From Listeria sp. PSOL-1 (GTDB lineage: Bacteria > Bacillota > Bacilli > Lactobacillales > Listeriaceae), in NCBI RefSeq assembly GCF_902806445.1, contig NZ_LR760298.1:248001-312000 (forward strand): 64,000 nucleotides of DNA, given 5' to 3'. This document shows positions 45,203 to 52,425 of the stretch, piece by piece (positions within the stretch are counted from its first letter, which is position 1; every line of letters begins with the position of its first letter). Under the pieces are notes generated by a model. That model saw only the letters and a list, made by a program, of their open reading frames with translations, was not told the origin of the DNA and did no database searches. The translations under genes and the position numbers were made by a program.

Positions 45203-45592
45203 ATGCTTTCAATTCTATTTTTTATTTTAATTTTAGTTCTGTTATTAATTCCTTTTTTTGGAATCGATTATTTAATTATTTATTTGCTAAATGGTAATTA
45301 TGATAATTTATGGTATCTTTTTTTATTTTTAATCCTTACCTATATTGTAGGTTATTTATTGGATAACGTTCTAGAAATGGTCGTGAAAGTAACGTTGTCC
45401 AAAAATAAAGAGGACAAAATGCCTTTGATATTTAATTTGTGTGTTAGTTTTTTGACTTCGCTTTTAGGAGTATATTTATTAGACATGATTTTTGCAGCTA
45501 TTTCATTAAATACATCTATTTATTTAATGGTAGCTTTAGCACATACTATAATATTCTTTATCATCGATCAGCTACCAGAAGGAGAGAATTAA
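45203..45592 (+). CDS. Four-helix membrane protein (YrvL-like; possible immunity protein)
   Basis: A 129-residue protein with four membrane helices and a short cytoplasmic loop (KVTLSKNKEDKMP). Length and layout recall the YrvL family. GAGG lies before the ATG, 16 bases after the broken peptide gene; a small membrane protein directly after a secreted peptide gene is the layout of a self-immunity protein, which is inference. It has its own terminator. Confidence 0.55.
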   Translation: MLSILFFILILVLLLIPFFGIDYLIIYLLNGNYDNLWYLFLFLILTYIVGYLLDNVLEMVVKVTLSKNKEDKMPLIFNLCVSFLTSLLGVYLLDMIFAAISLNTSIYLMVALAHTIIFFIIDQLPEGEN

Positions 45593-45599
45593 TTTGTAA

Positions 45600-45654
45600 A
45601 AAAACAAAGTTAAAAGAGCATAAAATTTAATTACTCTTTTAGCTTTGTTTTTTC
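45600..45654 (+). terminator. Intrinsic terminator
   Basis: AAAACAAAG-TTAAAAGAG pairs with CTCTTTTAGCTTTGTTTTTT. Confidence 0.75.
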
Positions 45655-45675
45655 GTTCGCCCCTCATTTTGCCCC

Positions 45676-45812
45676 TAAAAGTTTTTGATTTTTTTATACT
45701 CGGCATATCATTTGATTGTTTCTAGTCTCATAACTTCGTCTGAATGAGTATAAATTTTAGTAATTTGGGAGCCTTTAGAATGTCCTATTCGTTGTTGAAT
45801 AGCTACCTCATT
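45676..45812 (-). pseudogene. Tyrosine integrase C-terminal remnant 2
   Basis: The minus strand reads VAIQQRIGHSKGSQITKIYT then HSDEVMRLETIK, a stop, and YAEYKKIKNF. It is a diverged homologue of remnant 1 at 42949-43091, also in minus orientation. Its 3' flank contains GGGGCAAAATGAGGGGC, of which a third partial copy lies near 46800. Confidence 0.65.
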
Positions 45813-45826
45813 TATTATATTTTTCG

Positions 45827-45863
45827 TTTTTGTATCCGGTTTTATGTTATGATGAAAGCGTAA
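45827..45863 (+). promoter_or_regulatory. Shared secreted-gene promoter block, copy 2
   Basis: TTTTGTATCCGGTTTTATG then TTATGATGAAAGCGTAA, differing from copy 1 at only a few positions. The -10 is TATGAT at 45848-45853. It abuts integrase remnant 2. Confidence 0.5.
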
Positions 45864-45895
45864 GGCATTATATTAAAAAAGGAGAAGTTTTATTT

Positions 45896-46447
45896 ATGAA
45901 AAAATTATCCATTATATTGCTATTTGTTATTATGTGTTTGATAAGTTTTATTTGTAAAGCTAATAATGTAAATGCTTATGAAGATCAAGTTATTACAAAA
46001 GCTCGCATTCAAACAAAAACATTTAATGAATTATCAGAAGAAGAAAAAAATTTTTTTGAAAAAGAAGGATTTAATACAAATAATGAGTACTATGCTGCAA
46101 TATCAATCGAAACACCAATAAATTCAATATCTACACGTAGAATAAATGTTGTTACTTGTATTGCTTCTACTAAAAAGATAAATGCTACTACAGGATATAC
46201 AACCTACATACTCACTGCTTCTAGAGCAGGTTTTCTTGATCTTAACACACGCTTATATTATGGAGAAACATATAGAAACTCTTTGGTTACACCTTACAAT
46301 GCTCCAAAAATTTATGCTAGAGGGATTTATTTTAATTACACCTCTAAGAAAAAGTATCTTCCATGCCGGGTAACGACACAATATTATACTTCAATGGGTA
46401 CAGGTACTGTTTCGTCTAAAGCAGGAGGTGTTACTTTAGGGCGATGA
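45896..46447 (+). CDS. Secreted protein of unknown function
   Basis: A 183-residue protein. The signal peptide (MKKLSIILLFVIMCLISFIC... cleaved near VNAYE) precedes a polar domain of about 155 residues rich in Tyr and Thr, with two cysteines (VVTCIAS, YLPCRVT) that could form a disulfide. AAAGGAGAAG fits ATG 45896; the earlier TTG lies in the promoter block. Ends in an ATGA overlap with the ArsD-like gene, so the two are co-translated. No family recognised. Confidence 0.65.
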   Translation: MKKLSIILLFVIMCLISFICKANNVNAYEDQVITKARIQTKTFNELSEEEKNFFEKEGFNTNNEYYAAISIETPINSISTRRINVVTCIASTKKINATTGYTTYILTASRAGFLDLNTRLYYGETYRNSLVTPYNAPKIYARGIYFNYTSKKKYLPCRVTTQYYTSMGTGTVSSKAGGVTLGR

Positions 46448-46770
46448 TTAATTTAAAATATTTTTGTTTAGAAGAAGAACTACAGTTTGAGCTTGAAATT
46501 GAGGTTATTAATCAACTTGCAAGCGAAGAATTCAAACAAGCTTATTTGGACTTGAATGGCATAAAAATTGAAATACAGGTATTTTTTCTTAACGAGTCTG
46601 AAGTCCCTTTTAAAGCGCATGAAAATGTTTATGCTTTAATAAAACAAAAGGGAAAAGACATTTTGCCTATTGTAACTTTAAATGATAAAATCATTAAAAA
46701 AAATGCTTTGTTAAACAATGATGAGATAGAAGAGATTTTTGGAATAGGTATAGATGCTCAGATAGATTAG
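46444..46770 (+). CDS. ArsD-like thioredoxin-fold protein lacking the paired cysteines
   Basis: A 108-residue cytoplasmic protein. The pattern of ArsD is visible: an IEIQVFFLNESEVPFKAHEN strand and loop, VYALIKQKGKDILPIVTLN with the conserved LP, and LLNNDEIEEIFGIG at the end. The arsenic-binding Cys-Cys region near residue 8 is replaced by YFCLEEELQF, with one cysteine left. It overlaps the secreted protein gene by 4 bases. Metal chaperone function is therefore unlikely; a role tied to the secreted partner, such as folding or immunity, is possible but not shown. Confidence 0.55.
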   Translation: MINLKYFCLEEELQFELEIEVINQLASEEFKQAYLDLNGIKIEIQVFFLNESEVPFKAHENVYALIKQKGKDILPIVTLNDKIIKKNALLNNDEIEEIFGIGIDAQID

Positions 46771-46996
46771 CTAATTTAAATCTCTGTTGTTTCGTTTGCC
46801 CCTCATTTTGCCTCTAAAATTTATGATTAGATATTTATAAAGAAGATAGTAATAGAATATAACCACATATAAAGCCATTTTCATGTTGTAAATAAAAATC
46901 AAAATAATTTCTTATTTTAGACTCTTTTTTAGGTGTTGGGATATGGCGTTATGATTCAGTATCTTTTTACGTTCTTTAAAATTTAATAAACTCATC
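46771..46996. other. Gap with partial integrase-flank repeat
   Basis: TTCGTTTGCCCCTCATTTTG at about 46789-46808 repeats the 3' flank of integrase remnant 2 (45654-45675) with one change. The rest is AT-rich with no frame. Confidence 0.45.
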
Positions 46997-47347
46997 TTAT
47001 TCCAACTTCTTTAAAATATTTGAAGGAATATCTTTTTGCTTTACCTTTTCTTTACTAGATATGATATTACGTCTATCTTCCCAATGAATGATGTAGTACT
47101 GATTTTTTTCCATTTTGTCTTGTGATTCTAAATTTAATTTTCTTTCTTGGCCATCTTTCCCAAATCCGGTAACTTTGTAATTATAAAAAGTATCCACTAT
47201 TCCGTCAGGCGCTTTATCTTTTTTTACTATAGGGTCCATTGTGATTTTTACATAGTAGTCTTTTGAACCGTAATAGGTGGATAGGAAGAACCAGCCCGCT
47301 ATAAATACAGCTACAACAACAACTAAAATACTAATTAAAAGTTTCAT
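46997..47347 (-). CDS. YxeA-family (DUF1093) secreted or membrane-anchored protein
   Basis: A 116-residue protein. One N-terminal helix (LLISILVVVVAVFIAGWFFL) is followed by the domain YYVKITMDPIVKK, VDTFYNYKVTGFGKDG and YYIIHWEDRRNI, the YxeA pattern. AAAGGAG lies before ATG 47347. YxeA proteins are linked to peptide-antibiotic resistance gene groups in Firmicutes; exact role unknown. Confidence 0.75.
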   Translation of the reverse strand: MKLLISILVVVVAVFIAGWFFLSTYYGSKDYYVKITMDPIVKKDKAPDGIVDTFYNYKVTGFGKDGQERKLNLESQDKMEKNQYYIIHWEDRRNIISSKEKVKQKDIPSNILKKLE

Positions 47348-47579
47348 TTTATTAACTCCTTTCACTATATATCATAATGAAAAAATTCTTCTGGTAAAAT
47401 CGATCTAACTTACATTTCTATTACATTTATGTAAGCGATTAGCCAAAAGTTACCTATTTTTTCTAATAAGAAAGTGAAAGGGGCTAAGCATCGAGCGTTC
47501 CGTTTAACGTACTGTAGTCATTAAATTTTTTGCTTTTAAGTCAAAGAAGTTACATTCTAATTAACTAAAGATCTTAGCA

Positions 47580-47795
47580 CTAATCGAAGTAATATTGAAA
47601 AATTTTAATAATAAGAGGTAAAAAAAAGATGAATGGAATAACAATTAAAGGTGATTTCAATAAAATATATTTATCTAAGTATCCCATTATTACTTGTTGA
47701 TCAACTAATAGCCAATTTATGTAACTTAGTAGTTGTAAAATAAATAAAAGCATGAGTCCAGTGAAAAATAGTTTTAAAGCTGATTGAATCGTCAT
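47580..47795 (-). CDS. Small two-helix membrane protein
   Basis: A 71-residue hydrophobic protein with helices at about 8-30 and 45-68. AAAGGAG lies 11 bases before the ATG. No family recognised. It is separate from the YxeA gene by about 230 bases containing nothing recognised. Confidence 0.5.
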   Translation of the reverse strand: MTIQSALKLFFTGLMLLFILQLLSYINWLLVDQQVIMGYLDKYILLKSPLIVIPFIFFLPLIIKIFQYYFD

Positions 47796-47963
47796 AGCTC
47801 ATCTTCTCCTTTATATTCTTACTAAAAACAGCATATCATATATTTGTTGTACTTGGATAATAACTTTTTATGAATACGATATAATAAACAATTTATTATA
47901 AATTGTGAATTTTAAAGCGATATTATGATAATATAATATTAGAAACAAGAAGGAGAATTCGAG

Positions 47964-48125
47964 ATGTTTACAAAGATTCAATGGATAGCTTATGTTATCG
48001 TAGCAGTAGTTATACTTATTGTTGGCTATTTGCTTAATCATGTAGCGGGTAATATGTTAGTAGCGGAGTTAATGATATTGGGATGTATGGCTGGTGCATT
48101 TAAAATATATAATGGCAAAAAATAA
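47964..48125 (+). CDS. Small membrane protein, 53 residues
   Basis: A short frame with a good ribosome site (AAGGAG 8 bases before the ATG). The product has two hydrophobic segments (IAYVIVAVVILIVGYLL and LVAELMILGCMAGAFKIY). No family recognised. Confidence 0.55.
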   Translation: MFTKIQWIAYVIVAVVILIVGYLLNHVAGNMLVAELMILGCMAGAFKIYNGKK

Positions 48126-48216
48126 TATTTTTAAAACAGTGATTGAAGGGCAATTAATTTTTTTGTTTTAGAATTTATATCAGAATTGAAAGAATATTAG
48201 ATATTAACATTATATT

Positions 48217-48245
48217 TTGACTTGAAAGCGTTTTTTTATTATAAT
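48217..48245 (+). promoter_or_regulatory. Sigma-A promoter with TGAAAGCG
   Basis: TTGACT (48217-48222) and TATAAT (48240-48245) are 17 bases apart. The spacer starts with TGAAAGCGTTTTTT, matching 12 of 14 positions of the cre consensus and sharing TGAAAGCG with the three other secreted-gene promoters of the island. Confidence 0.65.
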
Positions 48246-48277
48246 TAATTATATAAAAATGAATGGAGGAATGTTTT

Positions 48278-48694
48278 ATGAAGAAGTTATTTCTAAGTGC
48301 AGCGAGTTTAGTATGCGGTATAACTGTTTTCACCGGGGTAAGCTTTTACGACCTAAGTCCTCTAGCTCTAAATCATGATGTTGGAAAAGTTACTGTGCAG
48401 GCAAAAGGGATTGAAGGAAATGCAGTTATAAATGGGGTTAAGTACAAATGGTCTGAAACTTCTTGGAGTAAAAATAGAGGTGTAACATTTAATCCTGGAC
48501 AACACGTTTATCAATTGGCACCTAACCCACATGACGATCCTTGGTACAATAAAAATCAAGTGAAATTTTACAATCAACTTGTTGACCAAGTAAAAATCTT
48601 AGGCGATGCTCAAAAATGGCTACAAGACAAATGGCCAAATACAATTTCAAATGTTACGGTTCATGGTGTCAATTACACCTTAGCCCCGAGATAA
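48278..48694 (+). CDS. Small secreted protein of unknown function
   Basis: A 138-residue protein. After a signal peptide (about 1-28) comes a Trp-rich domain (GVKYKWSETSWSKNRG, PHDDPWYNKNQ, AQKWLQDKWPN) ending with NVTVHGVNYTLAPR. The sequence VINGVKYKW near the start and VHGVNYTL at the end look like matching beta strands. GGAGGA at 48265-48270 fits ATG 48278. It has its own promoter and terminator. No family recognised. Confidence 0.65.
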   Translation: MKKLFLSAASLVCGITVFTGVSFYDLSPLALNHDVGKVTVQAKGIEGNAVINGVKYKWSETSWSKNRGVTFNPGQHVYQLAPNPHDDPWYNKNQVKFYNQLVDQVKILGDAQKWLQDKWPNTISNVTVHGVNYTLAPR

Positions 48695-48720
48695 AGTAGC
48701 CAATAAAAACTAATACGTTT

Positions 48721-48761
48721 GCCCCCCTACTTCTAGCTATCAAGTAGGGAGGGCATTTTTT
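48721..48761 (+). terminator. Intrinsic terminator
   Basis: GCCCCCCTACTT pairs with AAGTAGGGAGGGC, followed by a T run. Confidence 0.85.
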
Positions 48762-48875
48762 GCTGGTTTTGAAGAGTAAGCGAAATGTATTTTATTATTC
48801 CGTTGCCATTTAGCTATAAAAGACAGGAAGCGATAACCTTTTAGTAGTAAACGTTTGTGACATAAAACAGACATT

Positions 48876-48926
48876 TTATTACATTTTTTACCATTAAACT
48901 TTATTTTATGTTATGATGAAAGCGTA
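48876..48926 (+). promoter_or_regulatory. Shared secreted-gene promoter block, copy 3
   Basis: TTACATTTTTTACCATTAAA, then TTTATTTTATG and TTATGATGAAAGCGTAA. -10 TATGAT is at 48912-48917. TTACATTTTT is also found before copy 1, and ATTAAACTTTA recurs upstream of the candidate small RNA (near 42719). Confidence 0.5.
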
Positions 48927-48958
48927 ATTAAAAATAAAGATGAATGGAGAGATGGAAG

Positions 48959-49474
48959 ATGAAAAAATTGTGTTTCGTAGTTGCTGTTGTCATGTGTTTT
49001 GTAATCGTTTTCACTAGCGGTGATGGTGTAAAAGCTGTTGCAGATCAACCAGTTCCAAATGGATATTATGCTGTGAAGCCCAAGCTTGATAGCAATTTAC
49101 AGGTAAATAGTAATCTTCAATTAGGAAAATTAGCTCCAGGATATCAAAAATTTGAATTTTACTATATTCCTTCAAAGGAAAGTTATATTATCAATAATCA
49201 ATACGGAGTTGAAAGTGTTAGGTGGAGTGGAAGCGAGGGTGTTGGCAATCTTGGCTGGGCAACCCGGAATTTAGATGATAGTAACATGCTATGGACATTA
49301 GAAAAGGTGTCAGATAATCAAGTTATTATTCATAATAAGAGAGATTCAAATATGGTGTGGGATGTTCATGATTACTATCCTAACTTAGGAGCTCCAATCA
49401 AAGCGGAAAAAAAACACCCTATTAATTCTGTTTTGCTAGATGCTCAAATTTTTATTTTAGATGACGAACGATAA
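48959..49474 (+). CDS. Secreted possible beta-trefoil (ricin-B-like) lectin protein
   Basis: A 171-residue protein. A signal peptide (about 1-25) is followed by one domain of about 145 residues: PVPNGYYAVKPKLDSNLQV, NLGWATRNLDDSNMLWTLEK and QVIIHNKRDSNMVWDVHDYY. The Leu-Trp and similar hydrophobic pairs at the end of each repeat and the N-G-Y-Y start recall ricin-B folds, but sequence alone leaves this tentative. No enzyme motif. It could provide sugar binding for the toxins of the island. Confidence 0.5.
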   Translation: MKKLCFVVAVVMCFVIVFTSGDGVKAVADQPVPNGYYAVKPKLDSNLQVNSNLQLGKLAPGYQKFEFYYIPSKESYIINNQYGVESVRWSGSEGVGNLGWATRNLDDSNMLWTLEKVSDNQVIIHNKRDSNMVWDVHDYYPNLGAPIKAEKKHPINSVLLDAQIFILDDER

Positions 49475-49480
49475 ACAAAA

Positions 49481-49515
49481 TGGCGCACTAGTTGAAAAAA
49501 TTAGTGCGTTTCTTT
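49481..49515 (+). terminator. Intrinsic terminator
   Basis: GCGCACTAGTT pairs with AATTAGTGCG, followed by a T-rich tract. Confidence 0.65.
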
Positions 49516-49680
49516 CTTTTTAGAAATAGAAGCAAGCATGCTAAGAAATCAGGAAAAGCTTATCTAGAATCTGTTTTTCTCTAACGAATCGGATGAACTG
49601 TTGTTGCGTAATTCTGTGATTACAAATTGGTTTAAAGTCTCCTAAATTTCTTATCGTAAAAATGATTGGAGGATTTGGAA

Positions 49681-50331
49681 ATGAAAAAATATCTTATAAT
49701 CATGCTTGCTTCTCTATCTATATATCTGGTGTCTAACGATCAGATCATATTCGCAAAGGATGTGGAAAAAATAGGCTATTTAGTTATTGAACGTCCTCAT
49801 ACTTTAGAAAAGATAAAAGATTTTCCAAAGCTGCCTTATAGAAGTGGTGTTGGTAGACCAGAAGGCGTTATTCTACATTCAACTGGGGAAAATGATAAAA
49901 CACTTGAAGAATGGATTTCATATGAAGAGAAAACATGGGAAAATGCTTTTGTTCATGCTTTTGTTGATGATCGGAAGGCTGTTGAAATTGCGGATCCTAA
50001 TTATTTATGTTGGGGTGCAGGCAAAGTTGCAAATCCGCGCTATGTCCAAGTTGAATTAGTTGAATTTCCAGATGGGACCTCGAAAATTAAGATGATGCAA
50101 TCCATTGAACAGTATGCACATTATATTGCAAGGGTGTTAAAGCAATTTAATATTGGAAAACCTACTCTAGCAGATGAAATTAATGGGATAGGTACAATCA
50201 TTACTCATAATTCAGTTTCTAAATATCTAGGAGGTACAACACATACCGATCCCTATAATTATTTGCCTAAAAATGGTTTCTCCATAAAATATGTTTTTTC
50301 ACGGATTAATTATTATTATTATTCTATTTAA
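49681..50331 (+). CDS. Secreted N-acetylmuramoyl-L-alanine amidase (Amidase_2)
   Basis: A 216-residue protein. A signal peptide (about 1-25) precedes an Amidase_2/PGRP domain with zinc ligands in GVILHSTGEN and TTHTDPYNYLP and further family sequence AFVHAFVDDRKAVEI and NPRYVQVELVEF. It should cut the lactyl-amide bond of peptidoglycan. No cell-wall binding module is present, unlike typical autolysins or phage lysins. GGAGG fits ATG 49681. It lies between the putative lectin gene and toxin 2. Confidence 0.82.
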   Translation: MKKYLIIMLASLSIYLVSNDQIIFAKDVEKIGYLVIERPHTLEKIKDFPKLPYRSGVGRPEGVILHSTGENDKTLEEWISYEEKTWENAFVHAFVDDRKAVEIADPNYLCWGAGKVANPRYVQVELVEFPDGTSKIKMMQSIEQYAHYIARVLKQFNIGKPTLADEINGIGTIITHNSVSKYLGGTTHTDPYNYLPKNGFSIKYVFSRINYYYYSI

Positions 50332-50350
50332 TAGATATAGTAAAAATTAA

Positions 50351-50385
50351 GCAACTAAGTCACTATTTTACGGCGGCTTAGTTGC
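50351..50385. terminator. Hairpin between converging genes
   Basis: GCAACTAAG pairs with CTTAGTTGC around a 17-base loop between the amidase and toxin 2 genes. Confidence 0.6.
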
Positions 50386-50394
50386 CATTTTATA

Positions 50395-51375
50395 TTATTT
50401 AAGTTTATAACTTTGCTTATCTACAACTTTTACATTGTTCGAATCTGTAATATCTTCTGTTGTAACAAAGAATTCTGTGCCAGTTTCATAGCTATAATCG
50501 CCTTCTCCAACGAATGATATTTTAGATTCGAGTGTACCAAAAACATATTTCCAAATGGCTTCGTTTAAATCAGTCGCATTCGTTTCAAACTTAATATCAT
50601 TTTTATTAAAAATAGAAGAATTAGTGAAGTATGCAAAGTCATAAGGATCCGTGATGTCGAATTGTTTTTGTGTTGGAATTCCGTGACTATCATAATGATA
50701 CCCTTGCAGTTTGTTTGTAAATGTAGGGGTTGTATCTGTTGTAAAAGCATTTAAAGAAACTTTTCCATAATAAGACACTTTTCGTAAATCAACCGTTACT
50801 CGATATTTTTTTCCGGCTGGAACTTTAATTGGTTGACGTGTTGCTACTACTGTGTTTGTTACAGTTTTAGTATTCGTTTGCGTAGAAGAGGCATTAAATT
50901 CTAAATTAATTTTACTCTCTGGTAAAAAAATCTGAATGAATTGATCAGAATTAAATTTAAAGCCCTTAGTTGTTGATGTTGAGTTACTATAAGCTACTGC
51001 TTGGGAAAATTCTGATGTATTATATGTTTGCTCTGTAGCACTGTCTGTATTGTCAAATGTATTTGTTCCCATATAAATTGGAGTTTCATTACCTTTAGTA
51101 GGGCTACCTAATTGACTACCGCTTACATCAAATTTTTGATTCTGTGTTGTTCTAATTAAATTGGTGATCGTATAATTATCGACATGAGACATGTATTGTT
51201 GTTTCTCATAATAATCTTTGGCGATAGCATTTAAACGGTCAGTAATAGGAACAATAATGCCAGCTTTTTCAGAGGGAGCTTCTGCATGCACTTTCTCTGC
51301 AGCTAAATACGGTGTGGTTGTAGATAAGATTACACTAGGAAGCAATAATAAACTAAACAATTTTAACTTTTTCAA
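50395..51375 (-). CDS. ETX/MTX2-family beta-pore-forming toxin, copy 2
   Basis: A 326-residue paralogue of the protein at 43389-44366, alike along its whole length. Elements in order: signal peptide to about residue 32, DNYTITNLIRTTQNQKFDVS, PIYMGTNTFDN, YNTSEFSQAVAYSNSTSTTK, the insertion region NLEFNASSTQTNTKTVTNTV, RQPIKVPAGKKYRV, GYHYDSHGIPTQ near the C-terminal third. The start codon is TTG after AAGGAGAG. It may act alone or with copy 1; two-component action is not shown. Confidence 0.85.
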   Translation of the reverse strand: MKKLKLFSLLLLPSVILSTTTPYLAAEKVHAEAPSEKAGIIVPITDRLNAIAKDYYEKQQYMSHVDNYTITNLIRTTQNQKFDVSGSQLGSPTKGNETPIYMGTNTFDNTDSATEQTYNTSEFSQAVAYSNSTSTTKGFKFNSDQFIQIFLPESKINLEFNASSTQTNTKTVTNTVVATRQPIKVPAGKKYRVTVDLRKVSYYGKVSLNAFTTDTTPTFTNKLQGYHYDSHGIPTQKQFDITDPYDFAYFTNSSIFNKNDIKFETNATDLNEAIWKYVFGTLESKISFVGEGDYSYETGTEFFVTTEDITDSNNVKVVDKQSYKLK

Positions 51376-51520
51376 TTTGTTTCTCTCCTTTTAATTTATA
51401 ACGTAAAATTGTAATGACCAAAAATAGTTGTTAGCGCTTTATCACCTCTCCTACATTAGTTTTGGGAAAAAATTTAAATCTTTTTCTAAAACTAATGTAT
51501 TCCTTTTTCATAAAAAGAAG
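51376..51520 (-). other. Long leader of toxin 2 with hairpin
   Basis: On the minus strand ACATTAGTTTT and AAAACTAATGT form a hairpin with a loop of about 25 bases, followed directly by AGGAGAGGTG and a 5-codon GTG frame. Leader control of toxin translation is possible. Confidence 0.35.
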
Positions 51521-51569
51521 TTGTGTAATAAATACATTTTATAAAAGAAAATATGTATTTTTTGTGAAC
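51521..51569 (-). promoter_or_regulatory. Toxin promoter module, copy 2
   Basis: On the minus strand CACAAAAAATACATATTTTC is followed by TTTTATAAAATGTATTTATT and ACACAA. It matches module 1 (44521-44568) apart from a 2-base gap and scattered changes. The inverted repeat ATACAT...ATGTAT is kept. Confidence 0.55.
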
Positions 51570-51715
51570 ATTAATTAAAAATTGTATTTAATCTACAAAA
51601 TGTTTAAAATGAACGTAAGAATCACTTTGTTACAATTTTCTCAAGCAAAGCATTTGTTGCTAGGTTTTAATTTTAGCTAAAATTGGGAGTAACTTTATTT
51701 GTAAAGAGGTGTAAT

Positions 51716-52420
51716 ATGAAAAACAACAAGGTAAGATGGGCGTATCAAGGGGAAACGGGGCCGGAAAATTGGGGACATATTTGTTCCGATTATAAGATTG
51801 CTAGTACGGGAGAAAGACAGTCGCCAATTAATATAAAAAAACAAGATATCAAAAAATTAACGGGTCAAAATATCATCACTCATTATCATGAAATGCCTTA
51901 TGAAGTAAAGCGGATCGAAAATTCTGTGCATCTGTTTCCGCTCGAAAAGACGCAATCTTTGGTGTATAATGACACTACTTATATCTTGCAAGCTTTTCAT
52001 GCACATATCCCAAGTGAGCATCTTTTGAATAATACTACATTTCCAATCGAATGGCATTTTGTTCATCAAAATGAGCAGGGAGAAATGCTTGTTTTAGGGG
52101 TTTTTATGGAAATAACGGCAAATGTGGCTGTATCTTTAGGTGAGTTGCCTCGTTTTTTTTCAGAAGTATTCCAAGATTTTACGATTGCTCGTGAAATTAA
52201 GCTAGATATTGATACTTTTTTACCAAAAGAAAAAGCGTTTTTCACCTATCAAGGTTCGCTCACAACGCCGCCAACTGTGGAGAATGTTACGTGGTTGCTT
52301 TTAACTCAACAAAGGAGCTTAGCGGCTGATACTTTCTCTGGGTTAGAAAAAATCATAGGTGGAACAAATCGACCTGTTCAAGCACTAAATGGACGTGAAA
52401 TAATCTTCTATGAGGAGTGA
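51716..52420 (+). CDS. Alpha-type carbonic anhydrase
   Basis: A 234-residue enzyme. WAYQGETGPENWGHICSDY and RQSPINI at the N-terminus and zinc ligands in QAFHAHIPSEHLL and IEWHFVHQN identify the alpha class; TYQGSLTTPPTVENVTWLLL is the conserved later motif. There is no signal peptide, although most bacterial alpha enzymes are exported, so it is probably cytoplasmic. Hydrates CO2 to bicarbonate. GAGG lies before ATG 51716. First gene after the island and upstream of the dehydrogenase. Confidence 0.88.
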   Translation: MKNNKVRWAYQGETGPENWGHICSDYKIASTGERQSPINIKKQDIKKLTGQNIITHYHEMPYEVKRIENSVHLFPLEKTQSLVYNDTTYILQAFHAHIPSEHLLNNTTFPIEWHFVHQNEQGEMLVLGVFMEITANVAVSLGELPRFFSEVFQDFTIAREIKLDIDTFLPKEKAFFTYQGSLTTPPTVENVTWLLLTQQRSLAADTFSGLEKIIGGTNRPVQALNGREIIFYEE

Positions 52421-52425
52421 ATAGA

